Notes: generated by a model from the sequence alone, not told the origin. Positions 44,110 to 59,569 are shown, counted from the stretch's first letter. The stretch: DNA of 64,000 nt from Crambe crambe (GCA_963924555.1 OZ004589.1:3100001-3164000); one strand, 5' to 3'. Made by a program: numbers and translations.

Positions 44110-44533
44110 CGGTACTTTGCAAAAAAACTTTGCACCATGCTCGTGACAGTTCACGAGACACTTGTTACGAGGCTTACCACAAAGGAAATAATGAATTGGA
44201 GGAGCCTACCACAGGGTCGTGAGGTATTATGTTAGCAGTTCATGAAGGTCGCGAGGTGTTATGATAGCAGTTCATGAAGGTCGCGAGGTGTTATGATAGC
44301 ACTTCGTAAATGTCGTGATACTTCGCGAGCACTTCACGAAAGTGCTGGTTTTAAAGATTGAAGCGCTGGTGCAGAGCTCTCGTTACTTGAATTTCAAATT
44401 CAGTGCGAAGATACTAACGCTGTCACTGCCTGTACATTTCTTGTTTCAGTTCTTCAGGAAAAGGTATGTTAGTTAGCTAGATGCATGTTTCTTATAGCGA
44501 ACTAGCTATTATTCACTGACTATAGTTTCTCAC
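44110..44533. mobile_element. Solo right end of the Tc1-BEN element
   Basis: About 424 bp matching 53630-54056 in reverse orientation, starting with the terminal CGGTACTTTGCAAAAAAA after a TA (44108-44109). It keeps the internal direct repeats and the leader splice donor (ggaaaaggtatgtt near 44460). The inner end stops where a receptor exon begins. No transposase or BEN sequence accompanies it. Confidence 0.88.
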
Positions 44534-46651
44534 TCTCTGCATGGCTCTGTTGGTGGGAGGAGCTAGAGGGAGATATGATCACACCATCCTTCCTCCAAGT
44601 GACATTGGTAGCTGGACCCCCATGCAGTAGATACACAGGTCAGAGATGGATGAGAATAGGACAACACAGACACTGATGGAGCACCTTATTATTATAGCAA
44701 AATGATGTGTGGTTAACAAGATATGTATATAGCTAACTATCACAATAACTGACCTCCATTTGAGATATAAAGTCCTCAGTATGTAAACAGATTCCTATCC
44801 AGAATTTTACAGCGATACAGAGTCCAGTTGGTCAACTGTAGCTACTGGGTCCTCTGCTTCTACTGAAGTCAAGTGTTGAAAATTTACCATTTCCTTCCAT
44901 TGTACTTCTATTAGGAAAGAACCGACACCTCCTTCACTATCCCTACAGCAGTCACTTCTATTGGTGAAGCAGTACAGAGCATTAGTGCCATTCCCAATGA
45001 ATGTTATTGTCATATAACTCCTTTAAGGTTGAACCCGAGACCTGCAGTATTACAACTATAGATGAAGGAATAGATCACAGCTAGACCAAAACTAATGTAC
45101 CAGTAGATACTGATGTTGTGACATTAATGACAGAGCTGTAGGGTCCAGTATGACCACCAGCAACAGCTGCCACCTCAAAGGAGTAGGTGGAACAAATTAG
45201 CAATCTGTTAACACTGAATATTCTCTCATGACAGTAGTTGAAGAGAGTCCATGACGAACTTCGTACCCTGTGGCACCATTGCGATCAGCACAGTTCACTT
45301 CACCCCACTGGATGGTGATGTCCATTACTCCCACAGTACCACGTGTGACTTAAGTGAGACCAGAAGTGGGAGCTGTGGGAGTTAATGCACTATGAAGGTT
45401 AGATGGTACCACTTCTTCAGTTCTATAGTAACTTAAATACTTGGATACAAGCCATAGATCTAAAGCTGTTTCAAATTCAGTAGCCTAGGGGTGGGTTATA
45501 GCTAGCTAAAAACTGACCTTTTCAGGACAATAAGCTTTGCTAGACTTGTTCTCTTTAAATTAAAATGATTTTTATTGACGTGCGCGATGTAGTTGTGATT
45601 TGAAAAGGGGGTTCGTATGACCCCCACTGGGTACGGGCATAGGTCACCACTCAGAGTGTGTGACCTCTTTGTACCATCACAGATGGAATCTGTACGACTT
45701 GTACCTGAAGGAGTTGAACATCTCCTGTAACTGTATGTGAGCTCAAATCGATCGATATTCATTGACTGTAGCTATCCATGCAATGCTGATGGATGTGGCA
45801 GTGTGAGCAGTGATTTCTAAGTCACTTATAATCATCAGGTCTCACACCTGTGGAGGTAAAAATACCACATATCGCACGTGCGGGTCGGTTGGGTAAGGGG
45901 TCTGGCTTGTGAGACTACGAGTGACTGTAATGGTCCTTTCATTGGTTGGATTTCGAGTACCAGTCAGGTATGGAGAAGATATTGTCACTGTGCATCTGTA
46001 CTGGCCACCATCACTGCACCTCAGTGAGTTGAAAGTGAGCTGTTGTGAAGTATTCCTAACTCTGTCCCATTGATAAGTGATGTTAGCAGATAATGACTGT
46101 GTTCCATTGACAGTGCACATTAGTATGTAGTGTTGTCCTTCAATGGGTAGGCTATTATTTGAGATGTTGACTGAGAAGTTCGGTGCTATAAAATAAAATT
46201 CCACCCATCAAGCATGCTGATTCACCCATGATAGTAATCTCAACATTGTTGCTTATTATTATTAGTGTTTCCCTTTATTGCTTGGCAGTTGTATCAATCT
46301 GAGTCAGATTCTTTTAGATGCAAGAAGGATAAATTATATTTCTTAATGTCTGAATATTTAAAACTCCACCATCTTCGACCATTTATAGCTAGTCATTATG
46401 TTAGCACTTCCTCCAGAAATTTGTGTGTGATTTTGTCCTTGAATTTTGAAGTCTTGCCACACTTTTACTTTAAAATCAAATAATAAGCTCGGCATTTAGA
46501 GGCACATATAGCTAATTATAGCTAATGGTGAATTCTGAAGTGCTTGCTACCATTACTAATTAGTTAGCCATTACAAAATCTTAATGCCTTACACCTTACC
46601 TGTTGCAACACTTGATAGAAATAACATTCCTATCACTACCACAGTCTTCAT
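44534..46651 (-). pseudogene. Receptor copy C: truncated Ig/FN3 receptor
   Basis: The signal-peptide exon 46600-46651 (MKTVVVIGMLFLSSVATG) ends in phase 1. It is followed by a first Ig region (46480-46210) full of stops and an Ig exon 46189-45860 that is open (GQYRCTVTISSPYL). After that come FN3 remnants (45770-45590 and 45370-45070), the family Ig exon with NALYCFTNRSDCC (45030-44790, frame broken) and the start of a further Ig exon. It ends abruptly at the Tc1 right end at 44533, so the membrane and cytoplasmic part is absent. Exon order matches copy B. Confidence 0.72.
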
Positions 46652-47022
46652 TTCAATACATTCAAGCATAATTATGACTTGGCTGCTTTCACGATGATGA
46701 GGTGATGTTACTTTTATTTCTCTCGATTAGCTATCTCTAACAATAAGGAAGAAATATGCACTGCATGATGCCAATAGCTAAACTAAACATGTACATCTGT
46801 TATAATAATAGTGTTGTACATGCATGTGATCATAACAGACAATCGCGCGTGACAAATGATGTTGGGTAAGTAACTTAGTACTTTTTATCCCTGCATCACT
46901 TTCATCTTTATAATAAGTAGTCTTGTTTGTTCTAAGATATTGTGGCTAACTAAACTAATCAGTCCTGTTATTTTTACCAACTACGCGCGTGCCAGCCAGT
47001 ATCTAGCTAGCTAGGTCATGTA

Positions 47023-47265
47023 GGGTAAGTCTGTACTTTTACCTATAGCAGTTTCTGCTGCCTTCAATAATAATCCCTACATCACTGCCTAAACCAAGCA
47101 GAACTTTTACACTCACATGAACAATTAAAGCAGCTTGGTGGGAGGCAGTGATGTAGGGAGTATTATTGAAGGCAGCATAATTTTGATGTTAGTTCACAGA
47201 AACTGCTATAGGTAAAAGTACAGACTTACCCTACGTGGCCTTTTTATTTAGCATAATTTTTTTTC
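47023..47265. mobile_element. Foldback MITE, family D
   Basis: Inverted arms of ~85 bp (catgtagggtaagtctgtac ... atccctacatcactgcct and back) with a central ~55 bp. The right outer end has the tttttatttagcataatttt design shared with families A-C; the left outer end is lost. Confidence 0.8.
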
Positions 47266-47626
47266 CATTTATCTTCATGCATACATGCATGGTCATGTTC
47301 AAAAATCACAACAAATTTAATTACCTTGTACAAAATGGTGTATATAAAAGCTAATTACAAATAGCTATACGTAGCTAACAAGAAAATAAATGAAAACAGT
47401 TTCGACTTTCAACTAATGTGACTGAACGATTGCAGCACGTGATGTGATATTGATAGTGGTCAATAACTTGAGCAGTAAAAATACACAATGATAGCTAAGT
47501 AGCTACAGTAAATTATTATCATGGCTAAAAATACAGTATGTTATCCTTTGGTAACTATATCTAGCTAACTTGCTATGCAGCTAACTACACATGATTTCAT
47601 GTACATTCTTCCATTAGCTAGACATC

Positions 47627-48487
47627 TTAAACCACACTCTTATCGTACCCACCACCTCTTTGATCTCCAGCACCAACTGGCATGTAAGCAGGGCAGTGGG
47701 TCAAACTGAATTCTTCAACACGATTTGGTTGTGTGGCCTTGTTAGTTGATATCTCACAGTAGACCCTATCTTCTCTTCTCTCATATTCTGTCTTGATAGT
47801 TTCATAGCTTTGGTCTGGATCAACTGTGTCGTAGGTGTGAGTGCCAACACCTTTTGCAGTACCCATTTCTTCAGGCTTTATTGCACTGTAATAATGTATT
47901 ATAATTGTATTCCTGTATGTGACTTATGCATGTATACTTGTACGTGCAAAGCAAATTACACTACATGTACAAAATAAGTTTTAAGATAGCTAATAATATT
48001 TTACATCATTATGAATACAATAATTATTAGAATCAGAGAGAGCAGTAGCTCTCTCTACGTATGTAGGGATGACGTGGACGGCTGTGTGCGCCGCCTATAT
48101 ATAAATGAAATTCTAGTTGTTCCCTCACTTAGACTTAACAAAAGCTACTGTGAATGAATATCCAACCTACTAGAGCCTACTACAAAGTGCAGCTACATAG
48201 AGCTGCTAGTACCAATTCACATACGTACCTTTTATTTTTCTGTATTTTCAATACCAAGAGTATGATTATCACAACAAAAACAACCACAATCACCAGTGCC
48301 AGTATTACAACTATGATCACAGCAATCACAGCACTGCTAACTCCATCTGTAGACAACACATCAGTATACCACAACTCAGCAGATTTACTACAACATACAC
48401 TTCAATACCTAAAAAAGCCCTGACCAATGTCACTGGACTGAAGTCACCAGATCCAGCATTAGTGCTTGCTGATACTTGCACACCATA
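47627..48487 (-). other. Transmembrane exon and cytoplasmic tail of receptor Y
   Basis: Exon 48229-48346 encodes DGVSSAV then a ~30-residue hydrophobic helix (VIIVVILALVIVVVFVVIII) and a basic KIQKNKR stop. Exon 47627-47885 encodes the 86-residue tail with TYDTV, SYETI and VYCEI, three tyrosines followed at +3 by V/I. This resembles SH2-docking or ITAM/ITIM-like tails, although spacing (5 and 11 residues) is not a canonical ITAM. The paralogous helix exon in copy B is frame-broken. Confidence 0.8.
48040..48180. repeat. Old inverted copy of the ~241-bp satellite unit
   Basis: Starts with the hairpin cagagagagcagtagctctc, then tagggatgac and a cgccgcctat patch, and runs to gagcctactacaaagtgcag. 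It is the reverse complement of the 9.8-10.7 kb unit, with substantial divergence. It lies in the last intron of receptor Y. Confidence 0.7.
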
Positions 48488-48517
48488 CGGTAGATTGCAA
48501 AAAAAACGTTGCACCAT
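48488..48517 (+). repeat. Left terminal inverted repeat of the Tc1-BEN element
   Basis: 30 bp starting CGGTAGATTGC, matching 54027-54056 inverted except at three positions. It is preceded by the TA duplicate. Confidence 0.9.
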
Positions 48518-48759
48518 CTCGCGACAGCTCCATTGGTTCGCGAGCCACTCAATCCATCACGCCCTCAACGAAGGAAGCACTTGTCAACTGAGGCAAACCA
48601 TGTAGCGAGGCTGATCGCGACTGTGGGCAAGGCTCAAAACCACAGCTTCGCGAGACCGTATCGCGACTATGGGCAAGGCTCAAAACCACAGATTCGCGAG
48701 ACCAGTTCTCAAACAGTGAATCAATTCCAGCCAGCAAGTGAGCCAGCGCTGCTAAAGTC

Positions 48760-51871
<3,112 letters not shown>

Positions 51872-52433
51872 GTACTGCATTATTCACTACTATGTTGATT
51901 ATTATTAACTGCTGATATTAGCTCTATTATTCATTGCTGATTTCTATTGTTTCTGGTAATGGGGGTATATTTCTGATCATTAAGGCAATTCCAAAATAAT
52001 TATGGATTTTTCTCCCTTCTCATAGGGATGCAGGGAGGACAAAACATAAACTACCTTAGTATACTATGCGTAATGGCATCTCTGAGTTTGTATGGGTCAT
52101 GTGTTCTAGTATACAAAGATTAACAGCAGTATACTGGGATTCTAGTAAAGCAGTATATCATGATATACAAAATAGGGCAGGGAAATCTGTTAAACCAGTA
52201 ATCTATTTTGAACTGCCTAAGCAAAGTTTGAACTCTGGGTGACCATCAGAATCTGAACTAATCATGTAGTAAGAAATAGTTGGTGTGGTTTAATTTGCAT
52301 TTGGAGTGCGTGTATAATAATTAGTTATAGTCTCAGCACAGCAGCAAAAAGATCTTTATTATTATTAAGCAACAAAATGTATACTGTTCAGTGTGTTGAG
52401 TACGAGTGTATAGATAGCTGTATTAGCTAATCT

Positions 52434-53441
52434 TCAATAGCCTGTGGCATCACCATTAACTTCTATAACCCGAGGCAAGACTTTCTGTAGATGATTGATG
52501 TAGCGACAGCACTTATTTTCGTCAATTTTTGCCCAGAATGCATTGATACCATTCACTAATTCAAGCTTGGTGGTAGGCTTAACTTCCCTTCGGATATACT
52601 CCTTCATTTCATGCCAGAGATTTTCTATTGGGTTAAGATCTGGAGATTCAGCTGGTGTACGCCACCAATTGATTCCTTTCTGTGCATAGAAAGCCTGGGC
52701 TGCACGAGAAGTGTGTTTCGGATCATTATCTTGCATAAACCTGTGCGTATTTGGGGGTGGAAAAGTTTGTTGAATAAATGGGAGCAATGTGCGATCCAAA
52801 ATTTCACAGAACAATGGTGCTGCCATTATGCCTTCAAAAATGCACACTGGAGTGGCACCTTTCTTGCTTATTCCACCCCATACATGCACTTTAATGGGGT
52901 GCTTAGGACGAGGTTTTGGCTTGGGTCTTTCCCCTTCCTTTCGATAGCAAAAGCGGCGGTGATTCTCAAGTTGTACAGTGGTTTCATCACTCCAAATTAC
53001 ATCCTCAAACGTGTCATGGAGATTAGCTTGTGCCCACTGAAGCCGTTTCACTTTGTTTTCATTGCGAATAAGCTGACAATAAGCTGAGCCGCGATAAATC
53101 CATCCAAGATTACATCGATTTCTGACAATAGTTGCCAAAGAAACATAAACGCTGCAATTAGCTAAAAATCCTTGGAGTTGAGTGGCTGTTGTTTCATCAT
53201 CATTGCGCATTATGTCTTCAATCAGCTTCTCAATACGAGGTGAAAGCTTTGGTGGTAGTCCCGATCCTGGTTTTCTTGCAATAGTTCCAGAACTGCGGTA
53301 TCTCTTCAAGAATTGCCTTACTCCATGTTTTGACACAAGAATTTCATCTTCTAGGACAAGGCACTCCACAATTGCTGTGATTTTGAAGCCTTGTAGGGAT
53401 AAGCTTAAGATCCTCTGCTTTGTGTAGTCACTGAAAACCAT
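52434..53441 (-). CDS. Tc1-family transposase (DD34E)
   Basis: 335 aa from the ATG at 53441 (the frame is open slightly upstream but only from GTG; a splice acceptor aaatag lies 2 bases before the ATG). The N-terminal helix-turn-helix pair (GVRQFLKRYRSSGTIARKPG, then a second HTH ~65-110) binds the ends. The catalytic triad is D in VIWSDETTV, D in FMQDNDPKHTS and E in SPDLNPIENLWHEMK, with 34 residues between the last two, typical of Tc1. No stops or frameshifts, normal length. The C-terminus is intact (INHLQKVLPRVIEVNG). It lies tail to tail with the BEN gene. Confidence 0.94.
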   Translation of the reverse strand: MVFSDYTKQRILSLSLQGFKITAIVECLVLEDEILVSKHGVRQFLKRYRSSGTIARKPGSGLPPKLSPRIEKLIEDIMRNDDETTATQLQGFLANCSVYVSLATIVRNRCNLGWIYRGSAYCQLIRNENKVKRLQWAQANLHDTFEDVIWSDETTVQLENHRRFCYRKEGERPKPKPRPKHPIKVHVWGGISKKGATPVCIFEGIMAAPLFCEILDRTLLPFIQQTFPPPNTHRFMQDNDPKHTSRAAQAFYAQKGINWWRTPAESPDLNPIENLWHEMKEYIRREVKPTTKLELVNGINAFWAKIDENKCCRYINHLQKVLPRVIEVNGDATGY

Positions 53442-53444
53442 GCC

Positions 53445-53689
53445 TATTTGCACAGTATGGTAGGACTAGTAACAAAGGGGGGAAAATGGATTAGTAAAAT
53501 GCAAAAAAAAAAAAAAAAAAACAAACAAAAAAACATAAAAACACAAAAAAATAAAACAAAAAACGAGTAAAACAGTGCAGATCAACATCATGCAGTAGCT
53601 AGCTACATTCGGTTGTTCAGTGAGAAACTATAGTCAGTGAATAATAGCTAGTTCGCTATAAGAAACATGCATCTAGCTAACTAACATAC
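53445..53689 (-). other. Probable leader intron of the transposase gene
   Basis: On the minus strand a strong donor (ggaaaag|gtatgttag) in the right arm and an acceptor (gtgcaaatag|gc) just before the ATG bound a 245-bp intron containing an A/T homopolymer stretch. The same donor is conserved in the solo end at 44110-44533. Confidence 0.55.
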
Positions 53690-54026
53690 CTTTTCCTGAA
53701 GAACTGAAACAAGAAATGTACGTAGCTAAACAGGCAGTGACAGCGTTAGTATCTTCTCACTGAATTCGAAATTCAAGTAACGAGAGCTCTGCACCAGCGC
53801 TTCATGTCTTTAAAGCCAGCACTTTCGTGAAGTGCTCGCGAAGTATCACGACATTTAAGAAGTGCTATCATAACACCTCGCGACCTTCATGAACTGCTAT
53901 CATAACACCTCGCGACCTTCATGAACTGCTAACATAATACCTCACGACCCTGTGGTAGGCTCCTCCAATTCATATATTTCCTTTGTGGTAAGCCTCGTAA
54001 CAAGTGTCTCGTGAACTGTCACGAGC

Positions 54027-54056
54027 ATGGTGCAAAGTTTTTTTTGCAAAGTACCG
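54027..54056 (-). repeat. Right terminal inverted repeat of the Tc1-BEN element
   Basis: 30-bp partner of the left end. The adjoining right arm to ~53630 carries three copies of a ~32-bp direct repeat (contains cgcgaccttcatgaactgct). Confidence 0.9.
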
Positions 54057-54058
54057 TA

Positions 54059-55092
54059 GTCAATGCTTGCCTCCAGGCCATTGATGGTTGTCTGATTGGA
54101 GTCACTACCACTCACATTCTTGTACATGGGGTTTGGTTCTTGTCGTTTTGAGCTACTTTGTTGGGGAAAGTAGGCCACAGTGTAATGTGTTATGAACCCA
54201 CGGGCTTCAGAGAGACTCAGGGGAGTCCAAGATACCATCATCACACTTGCAGATATCCTGTTTACTTGCACAATATTTGGAGCAATACTTGGTGCTACAG
54301 AAAGTTACAAAGCAATTATATAATGAGCCTGAATATTAAATGGGATGCTGCAGCTTTAATTAATTTCTGGTCTCAATCATTAAAGGGTGGTCTGATAAAA
54401 CAGTTTTGCCGCATTGATTTTAGCCTGCATAATCTACATGTACTGGTATATTATTATATAGCTACGTACATACTTAGTTCCTTTGTGAAGTAAATAGCAG
54501 TGAGTAGGGCACCCAAGCCTTCCTCATTCACTGCTCCAATGCTCACATTATAAGGAACTCCAGGAACTGCATGTATACCATTATTAAACGAATAAGAACC
54601 TACATACGTATTATAATGAGCTATAGCCTTGTACCTAGGCCACTTGCCGTGTAGCGATTTTCATTGCCAACAACACTCGTCAATCTCACTATGGCTCCAC
54701 TCACAAGGTTGGTGATCACGATAGAGTAACTTAAAATATCTCCATTAGGAGAAGAAGGTGATCGCCAGGTAATGACCAGTGTGGAATTATTAGGAGAGCT
54801 TGCTCGTAATTCATTAACAGGACCAGAATCTACAATATTTGCAGATAATAAACAATAAACATTGACTAACTAAAAGGCTAGCTATGACCTTTCATAGTGG
54901 GCGGTGCAGATGACACAGAAGTGGGAGACATAGTTGAAGTGGATGGAGAAGGAGAAATAATGATTGAAGAAGGTGTAGCAGATGTGGTGAGAGATGTGCT
55001 GGCTGCATTCGGAGATGTAGTGGAAGATGAGGCAGGCACAATTGTGGTAATCTCGGGGACCATCGTTGTGGTACAAGAAATCATTGAATCAT
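54059..55092 (-). other. Stalk and FN3 exons of receptor Y
   Basis: 54889-55092 encodes a shortened Ser/Thr stalk ([20 protein letters not shown]...) matching the start of receptor A's stalk exon. 54635-54829 and 54474-54566 encode one FN3 domain (LVITWRSPSSPNGDILSY, VPYNVSIGAVNEEG). 54059-54294 is the first three quarters of a second FN3 domain, cut by the Tc1 element. Confidence 0.82.
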
Positions 55093-55430
55093 CTAGAACA
55101 GCATAATAAGAGGCATAGTAATCATGCCATTTGAATAGATAGCTATACTATGTACATACTCTGGCTATAATGATGCACATTCTATTAGCTAATCATTGAA
55201 GACACTATACTATTCACACTGTAGCTATATCTATTATGTGTTGCATACGTATCTTTGGTATGGCTATAGTTGATGAGTATAATGGTTAATTTTATTCATA
55301 CGTTTGGAAGTTAGCTATAGTGAATGGTATAAGAATATAGTGATTTATATGGCAGCTACTCAGAGATGACCAGAGATTAAGTCACTTTGCTCACTCTGCT
55401 AAGATAATAAACTTGTAGCTATATGATAAT

Positions 55431-55654
55431 TATGCAAAAATTTCTTCTAAGTAGGGATAGCCTGAAATCTAGCTGTGTTGTATGTACTGCAGCCTCGTAT
55501 GAAAATAATCACATCCACTGCCTATAGCTAGCTATGGGCCGTTGTAAATGTAGGGATTGTTTTCATACGAGGCTGCAGTACATTATACAACCCAGCTAGA
55601 TTTCAGGTTATCCCTACTTAACTTTTATTAGAAGAAATTTTTTGCACTCACTTG
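55431..55654. mobile_element. Foldback MITE, family A (duplicate of 22471-22677)
   Basis: Same arms and centre as 22471-22677, with both outer ends partly preserved. It is part of the 21.3-23.4 / 54.9-57.2 kb duplication. Confidence 0.8.
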
Positions 55655-55833
55655 TTTCTATCCTTTTTCTTAGTGCTTGAAGTTGAAAGTAACTTTGTGT
55701 ATGTAAAGAATTGAAGGTGGCAGTATTGAGAGTATGCAGTGATTATTTGACATGAGGCTACAGTACAGTATTCTACACCAAATCTATATAAACCTTATCT
55801 TTATTTTTTGTAGGTACATACACATCACTGGTT

Positions 55834-56817
55834 CAGTCGAATCGCCAATGCACCGGAAGTCCATTGCCGTTAATTTTCGGAGAATACGAACAGTATCCGG
55901 AAAATTACTGCAAACTCAGCATAAATTACCATAAAGAATGGCAGCTGTTTTAGTGTGAGTTGAGGCCCTATTCTACAAAAGATGGTAAACGTGCATCGAA
56001 AGATATTCAAGCACATGGAAGGCTTATTCAAGAAGGTAATGATGCATGCTTATGAAGTAGCTAGTTGTAGTATCATTAGACTTCCTGAAGCTGAGAGTGC
56101 ACCTACTCCAAGTGTACAGGCTGAAAGTACCAGTGGAGAGAGTGGTCAAATTCCATTTCTCCATGAATTAGGAATAAGATTTTTTGTGAATTGATAGTGC
56201 TAAGATGTATCATTCCTGCCTGCTTTATTCTGAGAATTTTCTTGTGTATTTAATGTGATGCAAATTCCTACTTTTTTCATAAAATTACTTCCAATAGTGT
56301 CATTTCATTGCAAGACCCCAAGAAGACATTTCCCCCCATGGAAAGAGTACTACAACATTTGATCTTTCCTGAGCCTAGCTATTTGGTGAACAGCTGACGT
56401 ATACTAACACAATATGGCAGCAAAGAAGTCAGAAATTGTGTTTGATCAATGCATGCACACACTTTATTGGAACATGTTTGATTTTTGATACAAGATAGTA
56501 TATACCATAAACATCTATTGAGTCAATGCATGTCTTATACTGAAGAGGAGAAATGGTTTTTGACCGCAATTAGTATTTTTATCAGCCATGATTTCATGCA
56601 CTGAGAATTTATTTAAAAAGGTCTAGTAAAGTATTATTTATCAAGAGGAGGGTGAAGAAGTCATTAAAGTTTCATATAAGAAGTTTTCAGAAGTCATGAT
56701 AGCCATAAGTGGAGAGTAACCAGCACACCAACACACCTGCTTCTTTTTTTCCATTAAAATTGTGCCCATTACGTCACTTCCGGTTTATTATTAAAAATTG
56801 ACGGTGGCGATTGACTG
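55834..56817. mobile_element. CAGTC-end DNA transposon 3 (984 bp)
   Basis: Inverted ends CAGTCGAATCGCC and CAGTCAATCGCC. The 4-bp duplicate is ggtt (55830-55833, 56818-56821). The duplicate at 22850 reads cactggttgaagaat without it. CCGGAAGT lies near each end (55853; inverse at 56777), and TTACGTCA at 56769. A 70-codon open frame (55982-56194) has no recognisable domain. Confidence 0.9.
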
Positions 56818-56976
56818 GGTTGAAGAATTTGTTTAGCGTCTTGCAAGCCAGACCCCTTCTTGTGAGACACTATTAAGTTTTGTCTATTAAATTTACAACA
56901 CCAATGTAAATGACATATGTATGGCATGGTGAAGTGATCTGACAACACTAGCTATATACAGCCAAGTACTGGCTAT

Positions 56977-57178
56977 AAAGGAAAAATATTTAAAAAAGGC
57001 AAGTAAGGATGGCTAATGTTTATGGTTCCAAAAAGTTCAGCAACAAGAGAGTGAACTTCAGTCAAGTAACCCCTTTTACTGAAGTTCACTCTTGTTGCTG
57101 AACTTTTTTGAACCATACACATTAGCCATCCCTACTTGCCTTTTTTTTTAAGGATAAATATTTTTTCCTTTACTTGTT
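56977..57178. mobile_element. Foldback MITE, family C (internally deleted)
   Basis: Shortened copy of 23011-23344: both outer ends and the gttcagcaacaagagagtga arm are present, but the centre is deleted. Confidence 0.75.
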
Positions 57179-57249
57179 CATCTGCTTTTTTGATATAATG
57201 CAGGTAGAGATGAAAGTATGGTGGAGTCCATGTTTCCAGCTGGCATAAG

Positions 57250-59560
57250 AATTGAGGACTGTAGCTAGCTATCACAAAGCAACCCGACAATCGATTTTTA
57301 TATAATACTAGCATTTATTATTATTTTTTTAATCTTAGGGTTGGCCCCAGCCCTAGGGCTTCTGCTTCTTGCCCTTTTCTTCTATTTTTTTTATCTGTTT
57401 AGAGATAATTTCTATGAATGTATGTGATTAAGTATATGACATTACTGTTTCTTACCTGCATGTAGTAAAGGGCATTCTTCGCCCCAGGTATTTCTGGCAT
57501 TATATTGGCTGTGGCATAATGCTGGCTAAATGAAGCTTTCGGTTGTTCTTTATTGGAGGCATAATATTCACGAAAGGAAGCTTGCCTTCATTCTTTATTG
57601 GAGGCATGATTCTGGGTAAATGAAGCTTTCCTTTCGAGCATATCAGAGGCACGCAAGACTATGCTAGTCCCCCTTTACCTATTCTTTACAACAGGTGAAT
57701 ATTATTGGTAATGAAATTTACTAGTTTAGCTAATGGAGGTCACGAGAGAGAGTTGAAATAATTCCTCTTGGACCATTGGCGACAATAAATAGATTGATTT
57801 GACAGACAAAGAAACGATCACTGGGTCAATATTACGTGTATGGGGCGGGGCATGAAAATGTCTGCCTCGTTGTAGGTTGAAAGCTGGAAAATGACGTGCT
57901 ATTTTTGAACATGTTGAGTTAAAGGTAAAGGATTATAGCATTTGAATGAACCATTTCTGAACTGAGTTGTTTAATTATGATGATGATGATGCATGAACTA
58001 CCAGATGAAAATGGTGATTTTAGAAGTGATGATACTGCTTTGTTCTCTGCTATTCATACTTGAGTCCTAGCACATTGAAGGTGTTCTGTCTTCAAGTTAG
58101 GAGTTGGTGACTGCAGGAGGTAAGTTTTCTGGAGTTATGAAAGAAAATATTATTACTACTCCAATGGAGCATCCGTGCCATCCCCACTTAGAGAGTACTA
58201 TCATACTCTATGATAGGATGAACATCTGAACTGCAATTCAGCAAGGACTGACTGGAACATCATCAGATAAGAATAAATACGCTAGCTAAACAATTAAACT
58301 GAAGACCTACTAGCTTAGCTAGCTAATTTATTTTCCACTCACGTGGGCGGTCCTCTGAAATATTGCAAGCAGCTGGATGTAGGAAAGCAGTTTTCTGAGT
58401 GTTACGTTCGAGTCTGCTGTAGTTTAATATTATATTTTACCTGGCAAGTGAACAATGGAGGATTTGGAGCACTAGACACAGAAATCGCTTCTATTTTTGA
58501 CTTTTGAGGTTCGTACACGGGCATGGCTGATATCTTCAATCATTATCGCTATTTACTCTGTAAGTAAGTCCGGGACACAGCTTTTTGTAACTTTATCACA
58601 TTCTAGCATGATGTTACTATTAAGCTTGTTGTTGTAGGTACTTTAAGACAAGAATGGCCCTCGTTTTAGTAAGCTATAATGTATGATTTTGACTTTCAGC
58701 ATGTGGGTGGAGAACCTAGAAATGGATTTGGGCAGTGCCTGGTAATCATGTGCCAGTTTTTGCTCGAGCACCACAGCAGGAAATTCTGTTGCAGTGTTTC
58801 TTGTTCACTTAAACTCGTAGAAGGAGTCAGAGCAGTTTCAAGTCTGAAAGACAGCATGGACACATACAATGAGGTCCGTTGGTAAGATATTTAGAAGGAA
58901 TCACTAATTTCTTCCATTGTGGAAAAAACCTGGTGGGTGTGTACATTTGGCTACCCTGATGTGCCATCTATCATGATCAGGCCCAGTGTTTTTTTCAAAT
59001 ACTCTCGTTCTGGATCTCCCCACGCACTATAGTTTAAGTATGAGGGATTATATCTTCCACATAATGAGCAATTATTGCAGGGTCTTTCAGGATCATATAA
59101 TATAGAGCTCATATACTTTTACTCATCATGTGTATATCTGTTCAAAAAAAAAAGGATTGATAGGATGAATGTATCATTAAATTCATTCTCATATTTTTAT
59201 TCCTTGGCTACTGGGACATTAAAAAGGATGGATGCTTTATATAAGTAAAGATTCTGGAAGCCATTCATAATAAATTTATACTCTACATACCTTTAAGACG
59301 CGTTTGGCCCTCGTTTGTGTAGACCTATACTACACAAGCACACTTCCAGCTACAAAGTGATTTTAGCCACGAAATTTTACTGAGTTGTTATGGCAACTAT
59401 ACACAGCCAAATTTTTAGTACGCAGTACAGTATAGCTACGTAGTATGCATGCGGTAGAAAGTTTTGCTAATGATGAGATTTGATAATGAATTAGCTAATT
59501 CATTGTGGAAAATAAATCTCTCGTTTTAAACTGATTTGGGCACGCGACTACTGCACGTGC
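57250..59560. other. Gene-poor stretch within the large intron of receptor Y
   Basis: Contains two or three ~65-bp direct repeats around 57480-57640 (tctttattggaggcat...gaagctttc), an agagagtac hairpin remnant (58185-58210) and an arm fragment of the 2-kb foldback (58210-58330). No reliable gene. The longest open frame (58679-58885) has no recognisable motif. Confidence 0.5.
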
Positions 59561-59569
59561 GCATCAATA

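Larger units (their letters stand above)
54885..57250. repeat. Segmental duplication of 21290-23400
   Basis: Stalk exon, ~350 bp of intron, MITE A, long-foldback arm sequence and MITE C occur in the same order and orientation in both places. Differences: the 439-bp catagttgccaac element only in the first copy, and the 984-bp CAGTC element only in the second. Confidence 0.82.

Noticed and set aside
52434..53453. Transposase as a separate nested mariner inside the BEN element
   Set aside because: No inverted ends or TA duplicate found close around it; the outer TA and ends fit a Tc1 transposase. A decayed pair of ends could still have been missed.
53441..53453. Start of the transposase upstream of the ATG at 53441
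   Set aside because: The upstream codon is GTG and a splice acceptor falls between it and the ATG.
55982..56194. 70-codon open frame inside the 984-bp CAGTC element
   Set aside because: No domain, no counterpart in the other two CAGTC elements; probably chance.
58679..58885. 68-codon open frame
   Set aside because: No recognisable motif or splice context; such lengths are expected by chance here.
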